From: Streptomyces sp. RKAG290
GTDB lineage: Bacteria; Actinomycetota; Actinomycetes; Streptomycetales; Streptomycetaceae
NCBI RefSeq assembly: GCF_023701695.1
Contig: NZ_JAJOZC010000001.1
Coordinates: 5,765,894-5,829,893 of the forward strand
Reading direction: 5' to 3'
DNA length: 64,000 nucleotides
Within the stretch, counting starts at the first letter, position 1. The number at the start of each line of letters is the position of its first letter. The notes below the pieces were generated by a model. It was not told the DNA's origin. It did no database searches and saw nothing but the letters and a program-made list of their open reading frames with translations. Shown one piece after another: positions 1-9,484 of this stretch. A program made the translations under genes and the position numbers.

Positions 1-2
1 GC

Positions 3-1292
3 CGGGTCGACGCGCAGGGCACCACGGTCTCCCCGATCCTCGGCCCGGCCCTCAACGGCCAGGGTTTCGCCCTGATCAAGGACACCGACAACGGCGCCTA
101 CGACGGCGATTCGACGCACGACCGCGCGGTCGGCCCGATGCAGTTCATCCCGTCCACCTGGGAGACCTGGGGCCAGGACGGCAACGCCGACGGCCGCAAG
201 GACCCCAACAACATCCACGACGCGGCGCTCGCGGCCGGCCGCTACCTCTGCGCCGGCAACCGCGACCTGTCGCTCGCCGCGGACCTGGACCGGGCGGTCC
301 TGAGCTACAACCACTCGGACGAGTACCTGCGCACCGTCCGCTCCTGGTTCGATTACTACAAGCGCGGCACCCACGAGGTTCCGGACGGCACCGGCGTCCT
401 GCCGGCCGACAACGACACGGGCGTCGGCCCGGTCACCGGCAGCCCGGACCCGACGACGTCGCCCTCGCCCTCCCCGTCGCCGCACCCGCCGCACGGTACG
501 GACAAGCCCAAGCCCCCCTCGAAGCCGAGCCCCGGCCCGACGAAGCCGGGCGGCCCGGCCGGCAAGCCCACGACCCCGCCGCCGTCCCCCGGCCCCACGC
601 CGTCCCAGACCCTGGCCGGAGTGCAGAACGCGGGCACCGGCCCGCTGACCGCCACGGCGGGCGAGGCCTTCGCCGAGCGGATCAAGGTACGGGCGAGGAA
701 CGGCCTCGGCGGACCGCTCGCCAAGGTGTCCGTCACCTTCACCGTCACCGGTGACACCGACGCCGCGTTCGACGGCGGGAAGCGCACCGTCACCCTCGCC
801 ACCGGGGCGGACGGCACGGTCACCGCGCCGGTGCTGAAGGCGGGCGAGAAGACGGGCGAGTTCACCGTGCGGGCGACCGCCACCGGCACCTCGCTGCCCC
901 CTGTCAGCTACACCGCGAAGGTCACCGCCCGGCAGGCGGACGCGATCGCCAGGACCGGCACCACGAAGCTGACCGCGGCGCCCGGCGCCACGTTCGCCGA
1001 CATCGCGGTCAAGGCCACGTACAAGGACGCGGCCGCCCACGGCGTCGCCGTCACCGCCACGATGATCACCGACGACGAGAAGCCCGTCGAGAACGACAAG
1101 GGCCCGTACTTCGAGGACGCGGACGGCAAGCCGGTCCGCACCCTCACGGACCTGAGCACCGACGCCGACGGCAAGCTCGTCCTGCCGAAGGTGCACGCCG
1201 ACGGCGCCGCGGGCACGTACAAGCTGCGCCTCACCACCGAGGGCGGCGCCACCGTCGTCATCGAGCTCACGGTCGAGGCCCCCGCGGCCTGA
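3..1292 (+). CDS. secreted lytic transglycosylase with C-terminal Ig-like domains (5' partial)
   Basis: The gene enters from the left edge; 429 codons are visible. The first ~125 residues are the end of an MltB/SLT-type transglycosylase domain: GFALIKDTDNGAYDGD followed by AVGPMQFIPSTW, then the conserved NNIHDAALAAGRYLC segment and a tyrosine-rich end (SYNHSDEYL). The family cleaves the MurNAc-GlcNAc bond of peptidoglycan outside the cell. A Pro/Ser/Lys-rich linker (window codons ~130-200) leads to about two Ig-like beta repeats (codons ~205-429), which may place the enzyme in the wall; that role is inference. The catalytic glutamate and any signal peptide lie upstream of the window. A strong hairpin terminator follows the stop. 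Confidence 0.85.
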   Translation, partial: RVDAQGTTVSPILGPALNGQGFALIKDTDNGAYDGDSTHDRAVGPMQFIPSTWETWGQDGNADGRKDPNNIHDAALAAGRYLCAGNRDLSLAADLDRAVLSYNHSDEYLRTVRSWFDYYKRGTHEVPDGTGVLPADNDTGVGPVTGSPDPTTSPSPSPSPHPPHGTDKPKPPSKPSPGPTKPGGPAGKPTTPPPSPGPTPSQTLAGVQNAGTGPLTATAGEAFAERIKVRARNGLGGPLAKVSVTFTVTGDTDAAFDGGKRTVTLATGADGTVTAPVLKAGEKTGEFTVRATATGTSLPPVSYTAKVTARQADAIARTGTTKLTAAPGATFADIAVKATYKDAAAHGVAVTATMITDDEKPVENDKGPYFEDADGKPVRTLTDLSTDADGKLVLPKVHADGAAGTYKLRLTTEGGATVVIELTVEAPAA

Positions 1293-1307
1293 CCGGACAG
1301 CCACGGA

Positions 1308-1347
1308 GAACAGCCCCTTCGCCCGGACCCGGGCGAAGGGGCTGTTC
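1308..1347 (+). terminator. hairpin terminator after the transglycosylase gene
   Basis: A perfect 18-bp inverted repeat (1308-1325 with 1330-1347) closes on a GACC loop sixteen bases after the stop codon. There is no T-tract, which is usual for Streptomyces terminators. Confidence 0.85.
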
Positions 1348-1618
1348 CGCATGCGGTGTGCGGCGACCCGCTGCCGGCATCGAGCGGTCAGGCGCGGAGG
1401 TGGATCGGACGCGACCGCCCGGAGGCGCTCGGCGTTGCGGGGCACAGCGCCCGATCCGCCAAGGCCCCGCTGCCGCACGGCGTCCTGAACGCCTCGGCCC
1501 TCCGCGGAAGTCTTCCGGCTCCGGTCGGAGGGCTTCAGGTGTTCTCATCTCGCGCCCCGGTTGCTACGGTGCCCCAGCCCTGACGCCCCATCAGTTACGC
1601 GTTCCCGGGAGGCCCCGC

Positions 1619-1756
1619 ATGCGTGCCCTGGTCGCCGCCGCCATCGGACTGGCCGCCGCCCTCGCCCTGGTGCTCACCATCAGCGCGGTGGGCGCCCCAC
1701 CCGGCGAGACCTCGCCCGAGCCCCTGCTCACCACCGTCCCGGGCCCCAAGAACTGA
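1619..1756 (+). CDS. SPW_0924 family small membrane/secreted protein
   Basis: A 45-residue protein starting MRALVAAAIG. Residues 3-26 are a single Ala/Leu/Val-rich hydrophobic helix that could be a signal peptide or membrane anchor, followed by a short Pro/Thr tail ending PGPKN. The length and the helix-plus-tail layout match the small Streptomyces family called SPW_0924, which has no known function. A GGGAGG ribosome-binding site lies just before the ATG. A candidate -10 (TACGGT, 1565-1570) stands upstream of a ~50-nt leader. The 270 bases between the preceding terminator and this start hold no other gene that I can support. Confidence 0.7.
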   Translation: MRALVAAAIGLAAALALVLTISAVGAPPGETSPEPLLTTVPGPKN

Positions 1757-1808
1757 CCGTCCGCACCACTGACCGTCCGCACCACGCAATGCAGAGGGAG
1801 GACACCCC

Positions 1809-2815
1809 ATGCGCCGCCGAGCCGGTCTCGTACTCCTGGCCTTCGCCGTCTTCTTCGCAGCGCTGTCACCGCTGCTGCGCTGGTACGCCTTCCCGCGGCT
1901 CGCGAAAATCCCGCCGAACCAGTACCAGGAGACGGTGCTGGAGGCGAAGCCCGCGACGCTGCTCGACTACAGCACCCTCAAGGCCGAGAAGGTCGCCAAG
2001 GTCACCATCGTGCAGACCCTCAAGGGCAATGTGGAGGAGTCCGAGAAGATCGAACGCAGCGCGGGCCGTGACGTCGTGGTCTGGGACTCGCTCTCCTACG
2101 TCCAGGGCCCCGACGGCAAGATGGTCTCCCGGATCCCCGAGCGCTACATCTTCGACGCGCACAGCCAGGCCCCGTCCACGCCACCGGAGAAATGGTCGAC
2201 GGCGACCCGGTCAGCCGCGAGGGCATCGAGTTCAAGTGGCCCTTCCTCACCGAGAAGCGCGACTACGAGTACTTCGACGCCCAGACCCGCACGAGCTCGC
2301 CCATCCACTACAAGGGCACCCGCACCTTCCGCGGCCTGGACGTCTACTACTTCGAGCAGACCGTCCCGTGGACCAAGGTCCCCATGCCGAAGACGATGCC
2401 CATCAAGGGCATCACCCCGCAGCAGATCGCCAAGACCGGCATGACCCGCTGGTACACCACCAAGCGGATGTTCTGGGTCGACCCGGTGACCGGGGCGCCG
2501 GTCAACGGCGAGGAGATCCACAAGGAGGAGCTGCGGAACGCCAAGGCGATGGGCATGTCCCAGGACACCGTCACCGCGTTCGCCGGCCACGTGAAGATGC
2601 GCGAGGACTACGTCACCTCGATCGTCGGCCAGGTCAAGTCCCAGCGGCTGCTGATCCTGCTCCTGACCTCGTACCTGCCCTGGGGGTTCCTGGTGCTCGG
2701 CGGCGGGCTGCTGGCGCTCGCGCTGTGGCTGGAGGCCCGTTCCCGGCGGCCGGGCGAACCGCGGCCGCACACCGCACCGCGCCCCGTCCCGGACCCGGCA
2801 CCTACTCCCGCCTGA
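1809..2815 (+). CDS. DUF3068 membrane protein, interrupted by an apparent 1-nt frameshift
   Basis: Two reading frames together give one ~335-residue DUF3068 (PorA-like) protein. An N-terminal membrane helix (residues ~4-22), a large extracytoplasmic beta-rich region and a second membrane helix near the C-terminus (LLILLLTSYLPWGFLVLGGG) are visible, followed by a short basic/proline tail. Frame 1 runs to ...IFDAHSQA and the homologous sequence continues in another frame from VHATGEMVDGDP. Adding one C to the C4 run at 2170-2173 joins them as QAPVHATGE. The family is widespread in actinobacteria and of unknown function; its topology suggests a single exported domain tethered at both ends. The frameshift is probably a sequence error (see findings). 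Confidence 0.8.
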
Positions 2816-5303
2816 GCCGGGCCTTGGTGAACCGGGTCGCCTCCACCGTCGTCGGGTCCTCGGGCCACGGGTGCTTCGGATAGCGGCCGCGCAGCTCCGC
2901 CCGCACCGCCCGGTAGCCCTCCTGCCAGAACGACGCCAGATCCGCCGTCACCGCCGCCGGGCGGCCGGCGGGGGAGAGCAGATGCACCAGCACCGGCACG
3001 CCGGCCACCCGCGGGGTCTCCTGGAGGCCGAACAGCTCCTGGAGCTTCACCGCGAGGACCGGCTGCGCCCCGCCGTACTCCACCCTGATCCGTGAACCGC
3101 TCGGCACCTCGATCCGTTCCGGAGCCAGCTCGTCCAGCCGGGCCGCCTCACCGGTCGCCCACGGCAGCAGCCGGCGCAGCGCCTGCCCGGCATCGATCCC
3201 GGCCAGGGCGGAGCGGCGCCTGGCCCGCGACAGTTCGGGCTCCAGCCACTCCTCGGTACGGCCCAGCAGCGCCTCGTCGGACACGTCCGGCCAGGGCGCG
3301 CCCAGCTCCCGGTGCAGGAACGTCAGCCGCTCCCGCAGCTGCCCGGTGTCCCGGGTCCAGCGCAGCAGGCCCAGACCCTCCTGCCGCAGGCCCTCCACCA
3401 GGGCCTCGCGGACCAGGGCGGGGTCGGGCTGCTTCAGCGGCCGCGCCGACAGCTCGACGGCGCCGAGCCGCTCCACCCGCCTGGCCACCACGTCCCGGCC
3501 GTCCCAGCGCACCTCCTCGCCCGCGAACCGCAGGTGTCCGGCCGCCAGCCGCGCGGTGTCCTCGTCGATCACGGCGGCGAGCCGGACCTGCGCCGACGCC
3601 GCGTGCGCCGGACGGTCCGCGACCGCGACCGCCAGCCACGGGGCGCTGCGCAGCCGGGAACCGTCCCGGAGCTCCGCGCCCGTGCCGGACGCCATCAGGA
3701 AGGTCCCTTCGCCGCGGGCCCGCGCGACCCGTTCCGGGAAGGCGAGTGCCGCGACCAGGCCGACGGCGGCGTCGTCCGGACCGGAACCGCCGGACGTGGC
3801 GCCCTTGAGGGAGGACGACAGCCGCCGCACCTCCTGGCGCCAGCGGGCCGCGTAGCCGTCCTTGCCCTGCCGGGCGGTGCGCAACGCGGCGGCCAGATCG
3901 TCCCCGTACTCGCGCGGCGGTTCCTCGCTCAGCAGCGCGACGACCTCCGCGGCCCGCCGTCCGCCGACCGAGGCCGCGCCGTCCAGCAGCGCCCTCGCCA
4001 GCCGCGGATGCAGTCCCAGCCGGGACATCCGCGCGCCCCGCTCGGTCACCCGCCCGTCCGCCCCCACCGCGCCGACCGCCGTCAGCACCTCGCGGGCCGC
4101 GGCCATCGCACCGGCCGGCGGTGCGTCGAGCAGGGCGAGGCCGGTCGCGTCCGGATCGCCCCAGCATGCCGCCTGGAGTGCGAACGCGGCCAGGTCGGCC
4201 ACCTTGATCTCCGGGGACGGGAACCGTGCGAGCCGCCCGTCCTCCGCCTGCTCCCAGCAGCGGTAGACGGCCCCTGGTGCCTCGCGGCCCGCCCGGCCCG
4301 CCCGCTGCCGGCCCGCCGCCTGCGAGGCCCGTACCGTCGTCAGCGCGCTCAGGCCGCGCGCGTGGTCGGTGCGCGGCTCCCTGGCCAGCCCCGAGTCGAC
4401 GACGGTCCGCACCCCCGGCACGGTCAGCGACGACTCCGCCACCGAGGTCGCCAGCACCACCCGCCGCTCCCCGGACGAACCGGCAAGCACCGCGTCCTGC
4501 ACCGCCGCGGGGGCCCGCCCGTGCACCTGGAGCACCTCCGCCGCCACGCCGGACAGCTGCCCGGCCACCCGTCCGATCTCGCCGACCCCGGGCAGGAAAC
4601 ACAGCACGTCCCCGTCCCGCTCGGCCAGCGCCCGCCGCACCACCGAGGCGACATGGGTCAGCAGCGCCGGGTCCACCCGCATCCCGTGCGGCGGCCGCAC
4701 CGGCCGGACCGGCGGCGCCCACACCACCTCCACCGGATGCGACACCCCCTGCGCCTCGACCACGGGTGCGTCGCCGAGCAGCCGCGCCCAGCCCTGCGCG
4801 TCCGTCGTCGCCGACGCGGCGACCAGCCGCAGATCGGGCCGGATCGCCGCGCGTACGTCGAGGAGGAACGCGGCCACCGTGTCCGCGTCCAGATGGCGCT
4901 CGTGGCACTCGTCGATGATCACCACGTCGATGCCGGCCAGTTCCTGGTCGCGCTGCAGCCGCTGGAGCAGCACCCCGGTCGTGACGACCTCGACCACGGT
5001 GTCCGGGCCGACCACCCGCTCCCCGCGCACGGTGAAGCCGACCCGCTCGCCGGTCCGCTCGCCCAGCAGCCAGGCCATCCGCCGCGCCGCCGCGCGGGCC
5101 GCGATCCGCCGGGGTTCGGCGACCACGACCCGGCGCCGCGGCCCGTCCCCGGTGAGCCCGGCCAGGACGAGGGGGACGAGGGTGGTCTTGCCGGTGCCGG
5201 GCGGTGCGCACAGCACCGCGACGCCACGGTCGTCGAGCGCCCGTCGCAGTGCGGGCACGGCGGTGCGGACGGGCAGCTGGTCCAGTGCGTCGGTGCGGAT
5301 CAC
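2802..5303 (-). CDS. hrpB: ATP-dependent helicase HrpB
   Basis: An 833-residue DEAH-type superfamily 2 helicase. Visible motifs are Walker A (APPGTGKTT, residues ~33-41), motif II in the DECH form (IIDECHERH), motif III (SATTDAQ), motif VI (AGRQRAGRAGR) and the long HrpB-specific C-terminal region (LPWATGEAARLDELAPERI...). Length fits HrpB (about 810-840). The cellular role is poorly known; it is presumed to unwind RNA or structured nucleic acid. Its 3' end overlaps the end of the convergent DUF3068 gene by 14 bases. The methyltransferase gene downstream of its start is on the same strand and ends 60 bases away, so the two could be cotranscribed. Confidence 0.9.
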   Translation of the reverse strand: MIRTDALDQLPVRTAVPALRRALDDRGVAVLCAPPGTGKTTLVPLVLAGLTGDGPRRRVVVAEPRRIAARAAARRMAWLLGERTGERVGFTVRGERVVGPDTVVEVVTTGVLLQRLQRDQELAGIDVVIIDECHERHLDADTVAAFLLDVRAAIRPDLRLVAASATTDAQGWARLLGDAPVVEAQGVSHPVEVVWAPPVRPVRPPHGMRVDPALLTHVASVVRRALAERDGDVLCFLPGVGEIGRVAGQLSGVAAEVLQVHGRAPAAVQDAVLAGSSGERRVVLATSVAESSLTVPGVRTVVDSGLAREPRTDHARGLSALTTVRASQAAGRQRAGRAGREAPGAVYRCWEQAEDGRLARFPSPEIKVADLAAFALQAACWGDPDATGLALLDAPPAGAMAAAREVLTAVGAVGADGRVTERGARMSRLGLHPRLARALLDGAASVGGRRAAEVVALLSEEPPREYGDDLAAALRTARQGKDGYAARWRQEVRRLSSSLKGATSGGSGPDDAAVGLVAALAFPERVARARGEGTFLMASGTGAELRDGSRLRSAPWLAVAVADRPAHAASAQVRLAAVIDEDTARLAAGHLRFAGEEVRWDGRDVVARRVERLGAVELSARPLKQPDPALVREALVEGLRQEGLGLLRWTRDTGQLRERLTFLHRELGAPWPDVSDEALLGRTEEWLEPELSRARRRSALAGIDAGQALRRLLPWATGEAARLDELAPERIEVPSGSRIRVEYGGAQPVLAVKLQELFGLQETPRVAGVPVLVHLLSPAGRPAAVTADLASFWQEGYRAVRAELRGRYPKHPWPEDPTTVEATRFTKARLRRE

Positions 5304-5363
5304 GCCCCCAGTCTCGTACTCCCTGGGCCGGCCCCCTCACCGGAGGGCGCTCAGTAAGGGCGC

Positions 5364-6176
5364 TCAGTCCCGCTCGCACACGAAGATCGCGGTTCCCGGG
5401 ATCAGGTTGCCGCGCAGCGGCGACCAGCCGCCCCACTCCTGGGTGTTCCAGGCGGGCCACTCCGGCTCCACCAGATCGACCAGGCGGAAACCGCCCGCCA
5501 CCACGTCCCGCACCCGGTCACCGAGCGTGCGGTGATGCTCGACGTAGACCGCGTCGCCCTGCTCGTCCTGTTCCACATAAGGGGTGCGGTCGAAGTAGGA
5601 GGCGGCGACGGAGAGGCCTTCGGGGCCCGGCTCGTCGGGGAACGCCCAGCGGACCGGATGCGTGACGGAGAAGACCCAGCGGCCGCCGGGCCGCAGCACC
5701 CGGTGCACCTCGCGGAACACCTGGACCGGGTCGGCGACGAACGGCACCGCCCCGTAGGCGGAGCAGGCCAGGTCGAAGCTGTTGTCGCGGAAGGGCAGCA
5801 CCCCGGCGTCCGCCTCGACCAGGGGGACGCCCCCGCCGATCCGCAGCGCGTGCTGGAGCTGGCGGTGCGAGAGGTCCAGGGCGACCGGGCGGGCCCCCTG
5901 GGCGGCCAGCCAGCGGGAGCACTGCGCCGCGCCCGCCCCGATCTCCAGGACGTCCAGGCCCTTCAGGTCGTCCAGCGGGCCCAGGAGTCCGGCCTCCATC
6001 TCGTCGAGGCCCTCCGGGCCCCAGACGAACCGGTCGTCGCCGAGGAAGGTCCCGTGCTCGATCTGGTACTCGTCGGCGTTGCTGTTCCACCAGCCGCGGC
6101 TGGCCCGGCTGCTCTCGGCCTCGCCGGCGCTGCGGCGCGTCACCTCGGGTTCGGTCCGGTCGGTCTCTTGGCTCAT
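5364..6176 (-). CDS. class I SAM-dependent methyltransferase
   Basis: A 270-residue Rossmann-type methyltransferase. Motif I is LEIGAGAAQCSRWLAAQG (residues ~98-115), the acidic ribose-binding residue is in VALDLS, and the post-motifs FDLACSAYGAVPFV and VLRPGGRWVFSV are typical of the Methyltransf_11 group. The N-terminus begins with a polar, Arg/Glu-rich stretch and then a conserved WWNSNADEYQIEHG block seen in a well conserved actinobacterial subfamily. The substrate cannot be read from the sequence. It is divergent from rpsA, with a 410-bp gap between the two starts. Confidence 0.85.
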   Translation of the reverse strand: MSQETDRTEPEVTRRSAGEAESSRASRGWWNSNADEYQIEHGTFLGDDRFVWGPEGLDEMEAGLLGPLDDLKGLDVLEIGAGAAQCSRWLAAQGARPVALDLSHRQLQHALRIGGGVPLVEADAGVLPFRDNSFDLACSAYGAVPFVADPVQVFREVHRVLRPGGRWVFSVTHPVRWAFPDEPGPEGLSVAASYFDRTPYVEQDEQGDAVYVEHHRTLGDRVRDVVAGGFRLVDLVEPEWPAWNTQEWGGWSPLRGNLIPGTAIFVCERD

Positions 6177-6586
6177 CGTGCCCGTCGCTGTAGTTTGCCT
6201 TCACCCCCGTCGCACGCGGTGTGCACCGCGGGACCTGGGGGTACGGAACCCGTGTGTCCGGAACCCGTGGTTCGGAACACCATCGTGGCCGATGTGGCCT
6301 CGGTGAACACGAGTTGTGCCGGGTATGGGGCGTTCCGCCCCTGGTGTGCGCCTTCGCGCATTGACCCTGCCCTGCTGCCCCCGTATGCTACAAGTTGCGC
6401 TGCGAGCCTGCGCGCCTCAGACCTAGCAGGCCGCGCTCGCATCTGTTGTATGTCCCCTCGGTTCACGAGGCGCCTCCCGCTCGCGGGATCGGCGCTTCCC
6501 AGGCTGTCCGGCTTCTGCAGAGGCGATACGGGCTCACGGCGTAGCAGTAACTTCGACTCACTGTCCGTACCGGAGCCCTTTCCCAC
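6177..6586 (+). promoter_or_regulatory. rpsA promoter and ~190-nt leader
   Basis: This 410-bp gap holds no gene. A near-consensus vegetative promoter is present: TTGACC (6361-6366), a 17-bp spacer and TATGCT (6384-6389). This predicts transcription from about 6396 and a ~190-nt leader before rpsA. The leader is less GC-rich than its surroundings and contains several short inverted repeats. Long leaders on ribosomal protein genes are often regulatory, but I cannot assign a known motif to it. The left part must also hold the divergent methyltransferase promoter, for which I see no clear hexamers. Confidence 0.75.
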
Positions 6587-8104
6587 ATGACGAGCAGCAC
6601 CGAGACCACCGCCACCACTCCGCAGGTTGCGGTCAACGACATCGGCGACGCGGACGCGTTCCTCGCGGCGATCGACGAGACGATCAAGTACTTCAACGAC
6701 GGCGACATCGTTGACGGTGTCATCGTCAAGGTTGACCGCGACGAGGTCCTCCTCGACATCGGTTACAAGACCGAAGGTGTCATCCCGAGCCGCGAGCTCT
6801 CGATCAAGCACGACGTCGACCCGAACGAGGTCGTCAAGGTCGGCGACGAGATCGAGGCCCTGGTTCTCCAGAAGGAGGACAAGGAAGGCCGCCTGATCCT
6901 CTCGAAGAAGCGCGCTCAGTACGAGCGTGCCTGGGGCACCATCGAGAAGATCAAGGAAGAAGACGGCATCGTCACCGGTACCGTCATCGAGGTCGTCAAG
7001 GGTGGTCTCATCCTCGACATCGGCCTCCGTGGCTTCCTCCCGGCGTCGCTCGTCGAGATGCGTCGTGTCCGCGACCTCCAGCCTTACGTGGGCAAGGAGC
7101 TCGAGGCCAAGATCATCGAGCTGGACAAGAACCGCAACAACGTGGTCCTGTCCCGCCGTGCCTGGCTCGAGCAGACCCAGTCCGAGGTGCGCCAGACGTT
7201 CCTCACGACCCTGCAGAAGGGTCAGGTCCGCTCCGGCGTCGTCTCCTCGATCGTCAACTTCGGTGCCTTCGTGGACCTGGGTGGCGTCGACGGCCTCGTG
7301 CACGTCTCCGAGCTGTCCTGGAAGCACATCGACCACCCCTCCGAGGTTGTCGAGGTCGGCCAGGAAGTCACCGTCGAGGTTCTCGACGTGGACATGGACC
7401 GCGAGCGCGTCTCCCTGTCGCTCAAGGCGACGCAGGAAGACCCGTGGCAGCAGTTCGCCCGGACGCACCAGATCGGGCAGGTTGTTCCCGGTAAGGTCAC
7501 CAAGCTCGTTCCGTTCGGTGCGTTCGTGCGCGTCGACGAGGGCATCGAGGGCCTGGTCCACATCTCCGAGCTGGCCGAGCGCCACGTGGAGATCCCGGAG
7601 CAGGTCGTCCAGGTCAACGACGAGATCTTCGTCAAGGTCATCGACATCGACCTCGAGCGTCGTCGCATCAGCCTCTCGCTGAAGCAGGCCAACGAGTCCT
7701 TCGGTGGCGACCCGGCCTCGGTCGAGTTCGACCCGACGCTGTACGGCATGGCCGCGTCGTACGACGACCAGGGCAACTACATCTACCCCGAGGGCTTCGA
7801 CCCCGAGACCAACGACTGGCTCGAGGGCTTCGAGGCTCAGCGCGAGGTCTGGGAGACCCAGTACGCCGAGGCGCAGACGCGCTTCGAGCAGCACCAGGCC
7901 CAGGTCATCAAGTCCCGCGAGGCCGACGAGGCCGCTGCTGCCGAGGGCGCTGCTGCCCCGGCCAGCGCCCCGGCTGCCTCGGGCGGCAGCGGTGGTGGCG
8001 GCGGCGGCTCCTACTCCTCGGAGTCCGCGGACAACTCCGGCGCCCTGGCGTCGGACGAGGCCCTTGCTGCCCTGCGCGAGAAGCTGGCGGGCGGCCAGAG
8101 CTGA
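6587..8104 (+). CDS. rpsA: 30S ribosomal protein S1
   Basis: A 505-residue S1 protein with four successive S1/OB-fold RNA-binding repeats at about residues 35-105, 122-190, 208-277 and 294-363. Recurrent signatures are VDRDEVLLDIGYKTEG, VVKGGLILDIGLRGFLP, VNFGAFVDLGGVDGLVH and VPFGAFVRVDEGIEGLVH. E. coli S1 has six repeats; four plus an Ala/Gly/Ser-rich tail is the usual actinobacterial form. It docks mRNA on the 30S subunit. The tail includes an acidic coiled segment and a GGSGGGGGGSYSS run. Codon use is that of a highly expressed gene. A strong promoter precedes it and a UUCG-capped terminator follows. Confidence 0.98.
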   Translation: MTSSTETTATTPQVAVNDIGDADAFLAAIDETIKYFNDGDIVDGVIVKVDRDEVLLDIGYKTEGVIPSRELSIKHDVDPNEVVKVGDEIEALVLQKEDKEGRLILSKKRAQYERAWGTIEKIKEEDGIVTGTVIEVVKGGLILDIGLRGFLPASLVEMRRVRDLQPYVGKELEAKIIELDKNRNNVVLSRRAWLEQTQSEVRQTFLTTLQKGQVRSGVVSSIVNFGAFVDLGGVDGLVHVSELSWKHIDHPSEVVEVGQEVTVEVLDVDMDRERVSLSLKATQEDPWQQFARTHQIGQVVPGKVTKLVPFGAFVRVDEGIEGLVHISELAERHVEIPEQVVQVNDEIFVKVIDIDLERRRISLSLKQANESFGGDPASVEFDPTLYGMAASYDDQGNYIYPEGFDPETNDWLEGFEAQREVWETQYAEAQTRFEQHQAQVIKSREADEAAAAEGAAAPASAPAASGGSGGGGGGSYSSESADNSGALASDEALAALREKLAGGQS

Positions 8105-8145
8105 CGCTCTGACCCTCCGGCCGGTCATCGGCTGCGGTAGATGAA

Positions 8146-8181
8146 AGTGAGGCCCGCTCCCTTCGGGGAGCGGGCCTCACT
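8146..8181 (+). terminator. rpsA terminator with UUCG tetraloop
   Basis: A 16-bp perfect stem (8146-8161 with 8166-8181) is capped by TTCG, an exceptionally stable tetraloop, 41 bases after the rpsA stop. Confidence 0.9.
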
Positions 8182-8203
8182 CGTTTCCGCAGCGGGCCGC
8201 CAG

Positions 8204-8280
8204 GGTCTTTCGTTCGGATCAGGCCGGATCAGGGTGCGGCGCCGGGGCACGCGAACCCGGCATGATCCGAACGAGAGGCC
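8204..8280. repeat. dispersed inverted-repeat element, copy A
   Basis: The outer arms CGTTCGGATCA (8211-8221) and TGATCCGAACG (8263-8273) are exact inverted repeats with near-matching flanks. They enclose an inner hairpin, GCCGGG...CCCGGC. The element lies between the convergent rpsA and beta-helix genes. Copies B (12235-12280) and C (36061-36135) share the core GCGGYGCC...CCGGCATGAYCC. Confidence 0.7.
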
Positions 8281-9240
8281 CTACGGGGTCACGGAGATGT
8301 TCGTGAGGCCCTTGCCGCCCGTCACCGTGTTGCTGCTGTACACCGTCGTCGGGCAGCTCGTGCTGTAGTTGGTGACGTTGAACGCGAGCTGTCCCGTGCC
8401 CGACGCGCCGGACAGGTCCGAGGTGTTGTCGCGGAAGACGGTCCCGCAGCCCCAGCCGCTCTGCTGGGTGTGCGTCTCGTAGCCGTTGTTGGTCGTACGG
8501 GAGCCGTGGTTCCCCTCCACCAGGACGTCGTTGCCCTTCACGTCGACCCAGGAGTCGTCATAGTTGGCCCCGGTCAGCCCGGTGCCGTCGAAGGTGTTGC
8601 CGACGATCCGCGCACCCGTGGTGCCCTCCTTGATGTCGACGTTCTCGCCGCCGACGTCCGGGCCGATCGTGTTGTCCAGGATCTGCACCCGGTCGCTGTT
8701 GTCGGACAGGTCGCCCGCCGTGCCGACGTAGACGCCCTCACCCATGCCCCGGCCGTCGTGCCCGGTGTCGTAGATCCGCGAGTTCCTGAGGACGCCTTCG
8801 CTGCTGGACTTGCGGAAGTGGACGCCCTCCATGTCGAGATCGTGCACGGTCACCGAGTCGATGACGACGCCGTCCGCGCTGTCGGCCATGATGCCCTTCT
8901 GGCCGCCGGAGACGGTGAGGCCCCGCACGGTCCAGTACGAGGCGCCGTTGAGGTACAGCCCGTAGCCGCCGCCGGCGGTGAGCACCGCCCCGGCGGAGCC
9001 GGTCAGAGTGATGCGCGCGCCGGCCGTACCGGGGACGGTCGCCTTGAAGTTGCCGGTGTAGGTGCCGTCCGCGAGATGGATCGTGTCGCCGGGACGGGCA
9101 GCGGTGAGGGCGGACTTGAGCTGGGCGGCGGTGGTCACCTCGATGACCGCCGGGGCGTCCGCGCCGGCCGCGGCGAAGGCCGGGCCGCCGGTGGCGAGTG
9201 CGACGGCAAGCAGGGCGGGGAGCAGCGTGCGGGTGCGCAT
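8281..9240 (-). CDS. secreted right-handed beta-helix (pectate-lyase-like) protein
   Basis: A 319-residue exported protein. Residues 1-24 are a Sec signal peptide ending near AFAAAGA. The mature part opens with VIEVTTAAQLKSALTAARPGDTIHLADG, the classic entry strand of parallel beta-helix carbohydrate-active proteins. It continues with regularly spaced turns (GVVIDSVTVHDLDMEGVHF, NSRIYDTGHDG, VEGNHGSRTTNNG). The fold is shared by pectate lyases, polysaccharide lyases and chondroitinase-like proteins. I cannot identify catalytic residues, so the substrate is unknown. The 244-bp gap to the divergent amine oxidase must contain both promoters. Confidence 0.8.
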   Translation of the reverse strand: MRTRTLLPALLAVALATGGPAFAAAGADAPAVIEVTTAAQLKSALTAARPGDTIHLADGTYTGNFKATVPGTAGARITLTGSAGAVLTAGGGYGLYLNGASYWTVRGLTVSGGQKGIMADSADGVVIDSVTVHDLDMEGVHFRKSSSEGVLRNSRIYDTGHDGRGMGEGVYVGTAGDLSDNSDRVQILDNTIGPDVGGENVDIKEGTTGARIVGNTFDGTGLTGANYDDSWVDVKGNDVLVEGNHGSRTTNNGYETHTQQSGWGCGTVFRDNTSDLSGASGTGQLAFNVTNYSTSCPTTVYSSNTVTGGKGLTNISVTP

Positions 9241-9484
9241 GGGGGTGCCTTCCCGTCGAGGGGTTCAGAGAGTTCTCGTACATGAATGTCGGGCGAGATC
9301 CTGAACTTGCTGCCCAGTGACGGTAGGGACGGGTCGAGGCCATGTCAAGGTCTGGACCAATGTGGGCGGTGGTCGCGGGCGCGGTGAACGGAGAGAAACA
9401 TGTGGGATACACGAGTAAGTGATGGCTCGTAACACACCCTTGCCAGGATCCCGGCAACCTCAATATCCGAACGGGAGCCGGGAC

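Noticed and set aside
2802..5460. Several long overlapping frames on both strands opposite and within hrpB
   Set aside because: They are shadows of the HrpB codons with Arg/Gly/Pro-rich content; the HrpB frame holds all helicase motifs.
6173..8128. A 651-codon minus-strand frame opposite rpsA
   Set aside because: It mirrors rpsA codons (Leu/Val/Asp-rich), has no ribosome-binding site and resembles no family.
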